From contig JAYRVF010000004.1 of the NCBI GenBank assembly GCA_041918675.1, positions 81,580-145,579 of the forward strand: a stretch of 64,000 bases of DNA, read 5' to 3'. Below, piece after piece: positions 56,038 through 64,000 of the stretch. The notes beneath the pieces are model-generated. The model ran no database searches, had not been told where the DNA came from, and worked only from the letters and a program-made list of their open reading frames with translations. How positions within the stretch are numbered: position 1 is the first letter of the stretch; every line of letters begins with the position of its first letter. A program made the translations under genes and the position numbers. The DNA is from SCUB01 sp041918675 (GTDB lineage Bacteria > Pseudomonadota > Alphaproteobacteria > Rhizobiales > Xanthobacteraceae).

Positions 56038-56240
56038 TTAGACCTCCAAGTTACCGATGTTGCGATGGCACATGACCTCTCGCCGCGTTCGGCGTTCGAA
56101 GCCCTGTTCCGTCGATCCCCTGCAACGCCAAGCCGCCGCGCCGACCTTCAAGAACGGGTCGCTTCGAGCGCCATGACCGTGCGAGCGCGGCAATTCCCGC
56201 TCTCGCCTGCCGCGTCGTAGTCGGGGGACCTCACGCGTTG

Positions 56241-56257
56241 ATGACAAGAGCTGTCAT
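56241..56257. promoter_or_regulatory. Inverted repeat upstream of the porin gene
   Basis: ATGACA-AGAGC-TGTCAT, a perfect 6-bp inverted repeat about 205 nt before the porin ATG. It may be a regulator-binding site or a leader hairpin. The rest of the spacer 56038-56385 shows nothing else that I can support. Confidence 0.35.
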
Positions 56258-56385
56258 AATTCGACGCGCGGCCGCATTCGTCGGCGTGTGTTGTATGCCG
56301 GCAACGAAACGGATCGCCGACGCACGCGCGCGTCACATCGTTGTCACCAAACCTTCACTTGACGCGAAAGCTCGCACGCGCGTGC

Positions 56386-56418
56386 AAAAAAATCGGCCCG
56401 GAGAGGGTCCGGGCCGAT
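56386..56418 (-). terminator. Terminator of the FTR1 gene
   Basis: On the minus strand ATCGGCCCGGA-CCCTC-TCCGGGCCGAT (11-bp perfect stem) runs into seven T residues (complement of 56386-56392), 56 nt after the FTR1 stop. Confidence 0.9.
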
Positions 56419-56473
56419 CAGATCCGCAAGCGGGAGACTGGGCGATGGCACCGTCGCGCGCCTCCGCGCCGCC

Positions 56474-57280
56474 CTAATGCGCGGCGGCGACTTCGGCGCG
56501 ACCGCGCGCGGCGCGGCGCAGCACGATCAGATAGGTCGCGACCGCGAAGGCGACCACGGCGAGCTGGATGCAGATGCCCTCGACCGTTCCGTTCATGCCG
56601 ATCGCGAACAGGAAACCGCCGCCCGGCATGTCGGTCGTCGACAGCAAGGATTGCTCCTGCAGCTCCTGCACCGCGGCGCCGACGAATTTGACGCCCATGA
56701 AGAACAGGAAGGCGGAAGTGACGATGAACACCGGCCGCAACGGCAGTCGGTAGGCGATCAGATTGATGAAGCGGTAGGCGATGACGAGCACGAGCGCGGC
56801 GACGGCAAGGCCGCTGAGAAGCGCGACGGTCCATCCGCCATTGGTCATCGCCAGCGCCTTGACGAACAGCACGGTCTCGGCGCCCTCGCGAAACACCGCG
56901 AGGAAGGCGAGCGAGGCGATGGCGAAGTCGCTCTGCTGCGACAACGCGCTGCCGGCCTTGCGCGAGAGATAACCCTGCCAGGCGCGCGGGTCCTGCCGGA
57001 TCATCAGCCAGCCGCTCACATAGAGCATCAGCACGGCCGCGACCGAGATGACCACGGCCTCGACGAGGTCGTTATGCGCGCCCGAATTGAACGTGGCGAA
57101 GATCCACGCCGTGACGATGCTCGCGCCGATGGCCGCGACGGCGCCCGTGTAGAGCGCCTTCAGCCGCGCCTGTCCGTCACCGGATTTGACGAGATAGGCG
57201 CCGAGCGCCGCGATGACGAGCATGGCCTCCAATCCCTCGCGCAGAAGGATGAGGGCGGACTGAGCGAAGGTATTGATCAT
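56474..57280 (-). CDS. FTR1-family iron permease
   Basis: A 268-aa inner-membrane protein with seven hydrophobic segments. Both iron-handling motifs are present: REGLEA in the first helix (LILLREGLEAMLVIAAL) and REGAE in the fourth (FLAVFREGAETVLFV). FTR1/EfeU permeases take up iron with a periplasmic partner (EfeO/B, P19 or a ferroxidase). No such partner is adjacent, so this is either an orphan gene or one with a distant partner. AGGAAA precedes the ATG. An AT-rich element upstream may be an iron-responsive operator. Confidence 0.92.
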   Translation of the reverse strand: MINTFAQSALILLREGLEAMLVIAALGAYLVKSGDGQARLKALYTGAVAAIGASIVTAWIFATFNSGAHNDLVEAVVISVAAVLMLYVSGWLMIRQDPRAWQGYLSRKAGSALSQQSDFAIASLAFLAVFREGAETVLFVKALAMTNGGWTVALLSGLAVAALVLVIAYRFINLIAYRLPLRPVFIVTSAFLFFMGVKFVGAAVQELQEQSLLSTTDMPGGGFLFAIGMNGTVEGICIQLAVVAFAVATYLIVLRRAARGRAEVAAAH

Positions 57281-57360
57281 CGGGATTTCCTGTTACCGAC
57301 CGGGCGCGCGCCGCGCTACGCGCAAAACATACAAATGAAAGTCGGTCGCAAGTAAAGCGC

Positions 57361-57382
57361 TCTAATCTAAAATATGTCTAAC
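57361..57382 (-). promoter_or_regulatory. AT-rich element upstream of FTR1 (possible Irr/ICE-like site)
   Basis: The segment holds TCTAATCTAAAATATG followed by TCTAAC (two TCTAA-type half-sites), about 80 nt before the FTR1 ATG and clearly AT-richer than the surroundings. It loosely resembles the Irr iron-control element (TTTAGAA-type). The match is partial; it may simply be the promoter. Confidence 0.3.
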
Positions 57383-57535
57383 TCGCAACAGGTTCGCAAA
57401 AGGAGACGGTTCGGGCTGTTTCCCTCAGCGAGCCTGCACAGGCTACCGGCACGCCCTCGCGAGGGCAATCCGTCAATGGTCCATCGTGCCGGCAATCGCT
57501 CCCCGCCTCCGGCGGCGGCGACCTGGCGCCGATCC

Positions 57536-58576
57536 CTACGCCAGGCGATAGAGCCGCTCGGCATGCAGGGTCGCCCCCGCGATGACCACCAGCGCGACGC
57601 CCTGATGCGCGAGCGCGATGGTGATCGGAACCATCCAAATGAGCGTCAGGATGCCAAGAACGAGCTGGATGCCCACGATCGCGGCGATCAGCCCCGCCCG
57701 GCGGGTCCCGCCCGGCTCCAGCCCGCCGCGGCTCGCCCCGATCACATGCCAGATCGCGAAGGCGAGCAGCGCATAGGCGACCATGCGGTGGTTGAACTGA
57801 ACCGTCAGGGAATTCTCGAACAGGTTGCGCCACCACGGCGTCTCGAACCATAGCCGCTCGGCTTCCGGAATCAGGGCGTCGCCGATCCGCGGCCACGTGT
57901 TGTAGACGAGGCCCGCCCTGAGGCCCGCGACAAGCGCGCCGAGATAGATTTGGATCAGCGCGAGGAGCACGAGCAGCGCCGCCTCGACGCGCATGCGGCC
58001 CGATGCTTCTTCTCCCGGACGCTCGACCAGTCGTTCCGCCGTCCAGATGATCGCCATGAAGATGATGACCGCGAGCACGAGATGCGTGGCCAGGCGGTAC
58101 TGCGAGACCTCGATCCGGTCGGCAAGGCCGGAGGCGACCATCCACCAGCCGACGGCGCCCTGCAGCGCGCCGAGCCCGAAAATGATCCAGAGCCGGCGCC
58201 GCAAGGCCGGCGGCAAGCCGCCGCGCCACATGAACCAGAGAAACGGCAAAAGGAACGCGACGCCGATGACGCGGCCAAGCAGGCGATGCCCCCATTCCCA
58301 CCAGAAGATCGTCTTGAATTCTTCCAGGTTCATGCCGCGATTGAGTTCGCGGTATTGTGGGATGGTCTTGTAGGCCTCGAACGCCTCCGACCACTGCTCG
58401 GCCGTGAGCGGGGGGATCGTGCCCGTGACGGGTTTCCATTCGACGATCGACAGCCCCGACTCCGTCAGGCGCGTCGCGCCGCCGACGATCACCATGGCGA
58501 AGATCAGAACGGCCACACCCCAGAGCCACAGCCGGACCTTCGCCAATTGCCGCGCGCCCGATTCCGCCTCTTCCAT
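57536..58576 (-). CDS. ctaA: Heme A synthase
   Basis: Converts heme O to heme A for cytochrome c oxidase. The 346-aa membrane protein is of the Cox15 type, with eight hydrophobic segments and the conserved histidines in WWEWGHRLLGRVIG, YRLATHLVLAVIIF, QFNHRMVAYALLAF and IALAHQGVALVVI. The ATG at 58574-58576 is preferred; a GTG at 58597 is in frame. It diverges from the DUF2842 gene. A position outside a cox operon is common in alphaproteobacteria. Confidence 0.94.
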   Translation of the reverse strand: MEEAESGARQLAKVRLWLWGVAVLIFAMVIVGGATRLTESGLSIVEWKPVTGTIPPLTAEQWSEAFEAYKTIPQYRELNRGMNLEEFKTIFWWEWGHRLLGRVIGVAFLLPFLWFMWRGGLPPALRRRLWIIFGLGALQGAVGWWMVASGLADRIEVSQYRLATHLVLAVIIFMAIIWTAERLVERPGEEASGRMRVEAALLVLLALIQIYLGALVAGLRAGLVYNTWPRIGDALIPEAERLWFETPWWRNLFENSLTVQFNHRMVAYALLAFAIWHVIGASRGGLEPGGTRRAGLIAAIVGIQLVLGILTLIWMVPITIALAHQGVALVVIAGATLHAERLYRLA

Positions 58577-58667
58577 GACACCATCCCACTTGAGCACAAG
58601 CCGCAGCCGTTATAACTGCCGGCGGGCGGGGCGCAACCTCGCGCCGAGCCAAACCGAGGGCCACCCC

Positions 58668-58871
58668 ATGTCGATCCGAACGAGGAAATTCGTCGGCACG
58701 ATCCTTCTTTTGCTGCTGGTGGCGGTCTGGTCGTTGCTCGCCATGGCGTTCGCGCAATTCCCGGCGCTCGGCGAGAGCCGCGCGCTGCAGCTCGGCTATT
58801 ACGTCGTCGTCGGCATGGGCTGGGTCCTGCCGGCGATGCCCCTGGTCAAATGGATGCTGCGGCCGGACTGA
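58668..58871 (+). CDS. DUF2842 small membrane protein
   Basis: A 67-aa protein of unknown function with two hydrophobic segments: VGTILLLLLVAVWSLLAMAF and LGYYVVVGMGWVLPAMPLV, and a basic start MSIRTRK. Length and pattern match the alphaproteobacterial DUF2842 family. GAGGG lies 8 nt before the ATG. It diverges from ctaA and converges with the deacetylase-like gene after 13 nt. Confidence 0.85.
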   Translation: MSIRTRKFVGTILLLLLVAVWSLLAMAFAQFPALGESRALQLGYYVVVGMGWVLPAMPLVKWMLRPD

Positions 58872-58884
58872 TGCCTTCCCGCCC

Positions 58885-59961
58885 TCACCGCTCCAGGTCG
58901 CGGACCGTATCCGCCGCTTCCGGGGCGACGAGGCGAAGTCGGACCCAGCCGAGCACGTCGCGCTCGCCGTCGACGGTGATGCGCGGCAGGCGCGTCAGGT
59001 GGCGCCGGTCGTTCGGAACCAGCGCGCGCGGCTCGGCGGTCACCGCCGTCGCAAAGCCGATATGTTCGGCAAGCGTCACGTCCCGCACGCCGAACGTTCC
59101 CGCCGACCCGTAGGGGTAGGCGAAATGCATCGCCTTGCGCCCGGTCGCGGCTTCCAGAACGCTCTGTCCCATCCGCATCTCGCGCGCCGCCGCCGTCTCG
59201 CCGAGCTTCGACAGCATCGGCAGGTGCACCGTCGCGGTGCCGAGCGTGATCAGCGGATCGGCGGCCAGGCGGGCGATATCGGCCCAACCAAGAAAATGGG
59301 CGTCGGCGAGCGCGTTGAGATCGACGCGGTGACGCGCGCAAAGATCGCGCGCGACCTCTCGCATCTCCGCGTCGGTCGGTCTCGCGCAAATCCATGTCCA
59401 CAGCCGTTCGAACACCGCGTATTTGGCCGCGGCCGTGGCGCAATCGAATCGGACCTCCCTGCCCTCCATGACCAGGCCGAAGCGCCGTTCCTTCGCGATC
59501 ACCTGTTCGAGCCCGAGCCACCAGGGCTCGGCGATGCGATCGGGAAATCCGGTCGGCGCATAAACGACGCAGGGCGCGCCATGCGCCCGCAGGACCGGCA
59601 ACGCGTGCGTGACGATGTCGCGATAGCCGCCGTCGAATGTGAGGCAGGCGAAGCGGCCGCGAAAATCGGCCGTCAGCAGACGCTGGTGGGCTTGCTCGAT
59701 GGTGACGATCTCATAGCCCCAACGCGTCAGCGCGGCGAGGAGACGATGGAGAAAGCCCGGCGTGATCTCGCGCGACCGCAGCGGCTGGAAACTTCCGCCA
59801 TGACGTGGCCGCACACGTTCCATGCGCAATATGACGGCGGTCGCCGCGCCCCGCCGCCGCTGAATCGCGCCGGCGAGACCGGAAAGGCCTAACAAGCCAT
59901 ATCCGGACCGTATCGTCGCCGAAATCCATCCCGCCACTGTCAAATTCCCCCGTTCCGCCAC
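58885..59961 (-). CDS. Polysaccharide deacetylase-like protein, metal ligands lost
   Basis: A 358-aa protein with the NodB-homology fold (CLTFDGGYRDIVTHALPVL and GRKAMHFAYPYGSAGTF, matching the family C-terminal FAYPYG motif). Comparison with consensus motifs shows TFDDG changed to TFDGG (D to Gly111) and the gaHTvnHP motif read as GTATVHLP, so both metal-ligand histidines are replaced (Ala243, Leu247). The active-site Asp110 remains. It is therefore probably not a normal zinc-dependent deacetylase. It heads a cluster with acetyltransferase-like and Wzz-like genes. Confidence 0.82.
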   Translation of the reverse strand: MAERGNLTVAGWISATIRSGYGLLGLSGLAGAIQRRRGAATAVILRMERVRPRHGGSFQPLRSREITPGFLHRLLAALTRWGYEIVTIEQAHQRLLTADFRGRFACLTFDGGYRDIVTHALPVLRAHGAPCVVYAPTGFPDRIAEPWWLGLEQVIAKERRFGLVMEGREVRFDCATAAAKYAVFERLWTWICARPTDAEMREVARDLCARHRVDLNALADAHFLGWADIARLAADPLITLGTATVHLPMLSKLGETAAAREMRMGQSVLEAATGRKAMHFAYPYGSAGTFGVRDVTLAEHIGFATAVTAEPRALVPNDRRHLTRLPRITVDGERDVLGWVRLRLVAPEAADTVRDLER

Positions 59962-60069
59962 CCGATCCGGCCGCTTCCATCCATTACCCTTTGTTGACCA
60001 ATGTTTGCCATGGTCGTCCGACCGTCAGATCCCGCCGGGCACCTCCTGCAAGGACTCGAAAAGGTGAAC

Positions 60070-61254
60070 ATGGTCGTCCGCGCTGAAACCGAGGGACCTG
60101 GCGCGCGCGCGGAAGCGGCGCGCAGCATCGCACGAATCGAGATTCATCACGAGTTGGAACCGGTTCAGGCGATCTGGCGCGAGCTCGAATCGCCGCGCGA
60201 ATTCAGCACCCCGTATCAGCGTTTCGACTTCCTGTCGGCTTGGCAACGCCACCTCGGCGCGCGCCAGAACGACCTGCCCTATATCATCGTCGGTTACGAC
60301 CACGCGGGCACGCCCGTGATGGTCATGCCGCTGATCCTGTCGCGGCTTTGGGGCGCGCGTATCGCCCACTTCATGGGCGGCAAGCACGCCGCCTTCAACA
60401 TGCCGCTGTGGCGGCGAAGTTTCGCCGAACGCGCGGACGAAGATCAGGTGCGCGCGCTGTTCCGAATGCTGAAGACCTCGGACCTGCGTCCCGATGTCTA
60501 CGCCTTCGCGCAGCAGCCCGGCGAATGGCGCGGCTTGCGCAACCCTTTCGCCACGCTGCCGCGCCAGTCCAATCCCAACGCCTGCCCGCGCATCATTCTC
60601 ACCCCGAACGCCAAGCCCAACGAGCGCATCAGCGCCTCGACCCGCCATCGCCTGCGCGGCAAGGAGCGAAAGCTCCAGGCGCTCCCGGGCTACCGCTACC
60701 ACATCGCGCGCACGCGCGCCGATGTCACGCGCCTGCTCGACGCCTTCTTCCGCGACAAGCGAAAGCGCATGGCGTTGCAGCATCTGCCCAATGTGTTCAG
60801 CATGCCGGGCGTGGAGGAATTCGTCCGCGAGATTTGCGCGAACGGAATCGATTCGGGCGAGCCGCTGGTCCGTCTACACGCGCTCGAATGCGACGAGGAA
60901 GTCATCGCCGTGTTCTCCGGCATGGCCGACGAGCACCGCTTCTCGATGATGTTCAACACCTACACGCTTTCAGGCAACGCGCGGTACAGCCCCGGCCTGA
61001 TCCTGATCCGCCATATCATCGACGAATACGCCGCGGCCGGACATTTCGCGCTCGACCTCGGCGTCGGCGACGCCGACTACAAGACGATGTTCTGCAAGGA
61101 CAACGAGCCGCTGTTCGACACCTTCCTGCCGATGACCAATCGCGGAACCGTGGTGGCGGCCGCGCTCGCGATACGCGGCCACGCCGTCGGCTGGGTCAAG
61201 CGCAGGCCGTGGCTTTTTCACATCGCCCAGCGATTCCGCCGCGCGGCCGCGTGA
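60070..61254 (+). CDS. CelD/BcsL-family acetyltransferase-like protein
   Basis: A 394-aa protein of the GNAT-like CelD/BcsL family found in cellulose and exopolysaccharide clusters. The C-terminal half has the family segment RYSPGLILIRHIIDEYAAAG and FALDLGVGDADYKTMFCKDN. It may acylate a polysaccharide or lipid precursor in the cytoplasm. The ATG at 60070 has AAAAGG 5 nt upstream; an in-frame ATG at 60001 is possible. It diverges from the deacetylase-like gene and converges with the Wzz gene. Confidence 0.85.
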   Translation: MVVRAETEGPGARAEAARSIARIEIHHELEPVQAIWRELESPREFSTPYQRFDFLSAWQRHLGARQNDLPYIIVGYDHAGTPVMVMPLILSRLWGARIAHFMGGKHAAFNMPLWRRSFAERADEDQVRALFRMLKTSDLRPDVYAFAQQPGEWRGLRNPFATLPRQSNPNACPRIILTPNAKPNERISASTRHRLRGKERKLQALPGYRYHIARTRADVTRLLDAFFRDKRKRMALQHLPNVFSMPGVEEFVREICANGIDSGEPLVRLHALECDEEVIAVFSGMADEHRFSMMFNTYTLSGNARYSPGLILIRHIIDEYAAAGHFALDLGVGDADYKTMFCKDNEPLFDTFLPMTNRGTVVAAALAIRGHAVGWVKRRPWLFHIAQRFRRAAA

Positions 61255-61318
61255 CGCGAGACTTGCCGGCGCGCTGGCTCGGCGCGCGTTTCAGGAAGAT
61301 CGGTACCCGATTCGCCGC

Positions 61319-63619
61319 TCAGGCCGCGGCCATCCGCCGCGTCGCCGCGCCGTCCGGCGCGCTCAGGAACGTCACCGCGCCGAAGCCGGCCGCCATGAGC
61401 TGTTCGCCGAACTCCGCGCGGGCCGTCCGCGAATAGGCCCGGTCGACCACCAGCACCGCGTGAACCTCCGACGTCACCAACGACAACGGCAAGTCGGCGA
61501 TTTCGCCCACGTCGATGACGACGTCGTCATAGACGCGCGTCAGCGCGTCGAGCGTGGTGAGAAGTCGCGGCGATCGCAACAGCCGCGCGCGATCCGCGCC
61601 GGCGCCGACGTGCACGATGTGCATGTCCGAAAGGCGATCGCGGGTGATCACCTCGCCGAACGTCGCCGTGCCCCGGTCGAGATCGCAGAGTCCCGGCGCG
61701 GCCGGATCGTCGGAGATCGCGGCGACCGCGCGCGAGGATTCCGTCAGCCCGACCAGCACCACGCGCGCGTCGCGCGCCAGGCGCCGCGCCAGCGTGATCG
61801 CGGTCAGCGTCGTCTCGCCCTCCCGCCGCGACCCGACCACCGTGATCCGGCGCCCCTCTCCGCCCGCGCCGTGAAGCGCCGCGGCGAGCGCGTCGATATC
61901 GCCGATGGTGGCGGCAAGTCCGGGATGAGAATCGCCGACCGCCGCGCTTGCCGCGAAGTCGCCGTTCGCGCGCGGCAGCGCCGTCATGCGCAACAGCTCG
62001 CGGCTGACGAAAAAGCCCGAGATCAACAGGAACGTCAGCATCGTGGCGATGATCACGATCGGCAGCTTCTTCGGGAAAGCCGGCGAATTCGACACGATGC
62101 CCCGCGAAATGATGCGCGCGTCGGCCGGCGCGGTCGCGATCGTCTCCCGCGTCGTCGCCTCGCGATAGCGGGCGAGATAGGATTCCAGAAGCTCGCGCTG
62201 CGCCTTCGCCTCGCGTTCGAGCGCGCGCATCTCGATATCGTTTGAATTGGTCGAACTCGCCTGGCGCTTGAGCCGGTCGAGATTGGCGCTCAGGCTTTCC
62301 AGGCGCGCGCCCTCGATGCGGGCGTCGTTTTCGAGCGAGCGGACCATGCGCGCGACCTCGTCGCGCATCTGCCGGTCGATATCGGCGATCTGCGCGCGCA
62401 ATTCCTTGATGCGCGGATGACCGTCGAGCAGCGTCGACGACTGCTCGGCCAGATGCGACGCGGCCGTGGCGCGCTGCTCGCTCAGGCGGCGGATGATGTC
62501 GGAACTGGAGATCGCTGACGCCTCGATCGGGCGGCCCGATTGCAGCATGTCGCGGATCATCTTGGCCTTGGATTCGGCGTCGGACTTGGCCGCGCGCGCG
62601 GTGTTGAGCTGGGTGTTGAGCTCGCCGAGCTGCTGGTTGGAAAGCGAGGTGTTGTTGGTGCCGATGAAGAGGTCGGATTTGGAGCGGAACTCCTCGGCGC
62701 GGGTCTCGGCGTCGGCGACCTTCTTGCGCAGGACGTCGATCTCGGTCGACAGCCATTCGCTCGCCGACTTCGCCTGCTCCTGTTTGGCGCGCTGCTGCAG
62801 GACGAGATAGCCCTCGGCGACCGAATTGGCGACCCTGGCGGCGAGCTCGGGATCGCTCGACTGGAACTCGACCGCGATGACGCGCGACTTGTCGACCGCG
62901 TAGGCGAGCAGGCGCTCGTAATAGGCCTCGAATACCCGCTCCTCCTTGGTCAGGCGCATCGGATCGCGGCCGATGCCGACGGCGATCATGAACGATTTCA
63001 GCCGCGACACGCCGGCGAGCAGCGAATCGAATTCCGGCAATTCGCCGAGTCCGTTCTTGGCGATGACGGCGCGCGCGAGGTCGCGCGACAGGATGAGCTG
63101 GACCTGGCTCGTCACCGCCTCCTGGTCGAGCGTGGCGCGGTCCTCGGTGCGCTCGGCGTTGGGACGCAGGAAGATGTTCTCGCGACCTTCGATGATGATG
63201 CGCGCTTCCGACTTGTAGCGCGGCGTCATGGCATTGACGACGACAAGCGTGGCGGCCGCAACCATGAGAGTCGGCAGCAGAATCCAGAACTTCTTGCGCG
63301 CGAGCATGGATCCGATCGCGCGCACATCGAAATCGTCGTCGCCGGTCGCGCCCATGGCGGCCACGCGCATCGGCGGCGCCGGCGGAACGGGCGCCGTGAC
63401 GCTCTCCCTGGCGCTCTTCTTGGCGCTCTCCTTGGCGCGCGAAAACAGGCTTCGCTTTTTCGCGGGCGGCGCCGAGACGGTCTCAACGGTCGCCGCGCCC
63501 GAGGCGGCGGCGCTCACGCCCTCCGGTGTGCCGGCATCATCGCGCGTGGCTTCATCGCGTTCGGCATCATCGCTGGTATTGACCTTCGCGGCCCGACGCC
63601 ATGGCAATCCGATACGCAT
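61319..63619 (-). CDS. Exopolysaccharide chain-length protein (Wzz/GNVR) with degenerate kinase domain
   Basis: A 766-aa inner-membrane protein. It has a 100-residue basic cytoplasmic start, membrane segment 1 (FWILLPTLMVAAATLVVV, about 113-130), a long periplasmic coiled-coil region (about 200-440), membrane segment 2 (LPIVIIATMLTFLLISGFF) and a cytoplasmic BY-kinase-like domain. In the last, the Walker A loop reads VGSRREGETTL: the Gly-Lys pair of the SxxPGEGKST consensus is missing, so the ATPase is probably inactive. The ATG at 63617-63619 has GGAG 8 nt upstream. The protein probably sets polymer length for the neighbouring cluster. Confidence 0.9.
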   Translation of the reverse strand: MRIGLPWRRAAKVNTSDDAERDEATRDDAGTPEGVSAAASGAATVETVSAPPAKKRSLFSRAKESAKKSARESVTAPVPPAPPMRVAAMGATGDDDFDVRAIGSMLARKKFWILLPTLMVAAATLVVVNAMTPRYKSEARIIIEGRENIFLRPNAERTEDRATLDQEAVTSQVQLILSRDLARAVIAKNGLGELPEFDSLLAGVSRLKSFMIAVGIGRDPMRLTKEERVFEAYYERLLAYAVDKSRVIAVEFQSSDPELAARVANSVAEGYLVLQQRAKQEQAKSASEWLSTEIDVLRKKVADAETRAEEFRSKSDLFIGTNNTSLSNQQLGELNTQLNTARAAKSDAESKAKMIRDMLQSGRPIEASAISSSDIIRRLSEQRATAASHLAEQSSTLLDGHPRIKELRAQIADIDRQMRDEVARMVRSLENDARIEGARLESLSANLDRLKRQASSTNSNDIEMRALEREAKAQRELLESYLARYREATTRETIATAPADARIISRGIVSNSPAFPKKLPIVIIATMLTFLLISGFFVSRELLRMTALPRANGDFAASAAVGDSHPGLAATIGDIDALAAALHGAGGEGRRITVVGSRREGETTLTAITLARRLARDARVVLVGLTESSRAVAAISDDPAAPGLCDLDRGTATFGEVITRDRLSDMHIVHVGAGADRARLLRSPRLLTTLDALTRVYDDVVIDVGEIADLPLSLVTSEVHAVLVVDRAYSRTARAEFGEQLMAAGFGAVTFLSAPDGAATRRMAAA

Positions 63620-63779
63620 CAAACACTCCACTCGCGGGCGCGAGGCCCCGCGTTTTTCCCGGCCGATTACAATCCATTAAGGTTGCCGTGGGGTTAATCC
63701 AGGCCGATTTCGCGCGTCCCGCGCGCCACCGACGTTCGTCCGGTCAGGATTTGTTAACCATGCCGGCCGTTAATCGATC

Positions 63780-64000
63780 ATGGAGTCACCGCCGAAACGC
63801 GCCATGCGACGTGTTCCCCTTTTCGTATTTTCCGCCCTGCTCTGCGTCGCGGTCGCGGTGGGGGGCTGCGCGCGGGAACCGGTGAGCGTGATGCATTCGC
63901 GGGACGATGTCGCGCGCGGCGATCTCGACCGCATCGCCTATGATGGCGGGCGCGAGGCTTTCGCGCGGGAAGGCGCGCGCGAGGCGACGGGCTCGGCCGC
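63780..64000 (+). CDS. Putative lipoprotein, 5' part only
   Basis: The start of an ORF (73 codons in the window, cut at the right edge) with a lipoprotein signal: basic MRRVPLF, hydrophobic VFSALLCVAVAV and lipobox GGC before AREPVSV. Two in-frame ATGs (63780, 63804) are possible; the second gives a more typical signal peptide. No family could be recognised in the visible part. It diverges from the Wzz gene, so an export lipoprotein is possible but not shown. Confidence 0.55.
   Translation, partial: MESPPKRAMRRVPLFVFSALLCVAVAVGGCAREPVSVMHSRDDVARGDLDRIAYDGGREAFAREGAREATGSA

Overview
The window looks like a core-genome stretch of a high-G+C alphaproteobacterium, most likely Hyphomicrobiales (Rhizobiales). 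The signs are a Porin_2-type outer-membrane porin, a long C-terminal extension on ribosomal protein S2, a short (440 aa) prolyl-tRNA synthetase, the run nuoA-N / birA / rnj / mce / DUF1467 / proS / lolCD / dnaE, a stand-alone ctaA (Cox15) and DUF2842. Family level is a guess (Beijerinckiaceae/Methylocystaceae would fit). All calls were made by reading the sequence; nothing was searched.

Layout. 1-2665: translation genes pyrH (cut by the window edge), tsf and rpsB, on the minus strand. 2827-7404: dnaE with an NAD(P)-binding epimerase-like gene 3 nt upstream. 7405-8231: a gene-poor gap with two 14-bp tandem-repeat arrays and an unannotated 32-codon membrane-protein ORF directly behind an alphaproteobacterial LexA (SOS) box. 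8232-11665: lipoprotein release (lolD, lolC/E) and proS; tonB diverges from proS and is followed by a possible small RNA. 13150-30917: one long minus-strand run, the complete 14-gene complex I operon nuoA-N (with an extra 60-aa membrane protein between nuoE and nuoF) continuing into birA, rnj, mce and a DUF1467 gene. 31369-39912: tRNA-Asp, HU, tRNA-Val, then the proteostasis block lon, clpX, clpP, tig and tRNA-Leu. 40073-43756: a copper-ligand-poor multicopper-oxidase-fold Tat protein, a thioesterase and the NAD(P)HX repair enzyme. 43955-46078: glnB-glnA behind a sigma-54-type promoter and closed by a strong terminator. 46213-49492: a PilZ protein, a polysaccharide flippase-like protein and a GGDEF diguanylate cyclase. 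49781-54605: rplM-rpsI, thioesterase, enoyl-CoA hydratase, CoA-binding protein and metY. 54646-58871: porin, FTR1 iron permease, heme A synthase ctaA and DUF2842. 58885-64000: an exopolysaccharide-type cluster (deacetylase-like protein, CelD/BcsL acetyltransferase-like protein, Wzz/GNVR chain-length protein) and the start of a lipoprotein.

Main points of interest. (1) The SOS-controlled 32-aa membrane peptide at 7839-7937 has the size, topology and regulation of a SidA-like division inhibitor and sits between dnaE and lolD. (2) Three enzymes here keep their fold but seem to have lost key catalytic residues: the multicopper oxidase (copper ligands), the polysaccharide deacetylase (metal ligands) and the Wzz-fused ATPase (Walker A lysine). 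(3) Short-period (12-15 bp) tandem arrays recur in several spacers and at the start of the NAD(P)HX repair gene. (4) The 3' end of nuoD is duplicated around a GC-rich palindrome inside the nuo operon.
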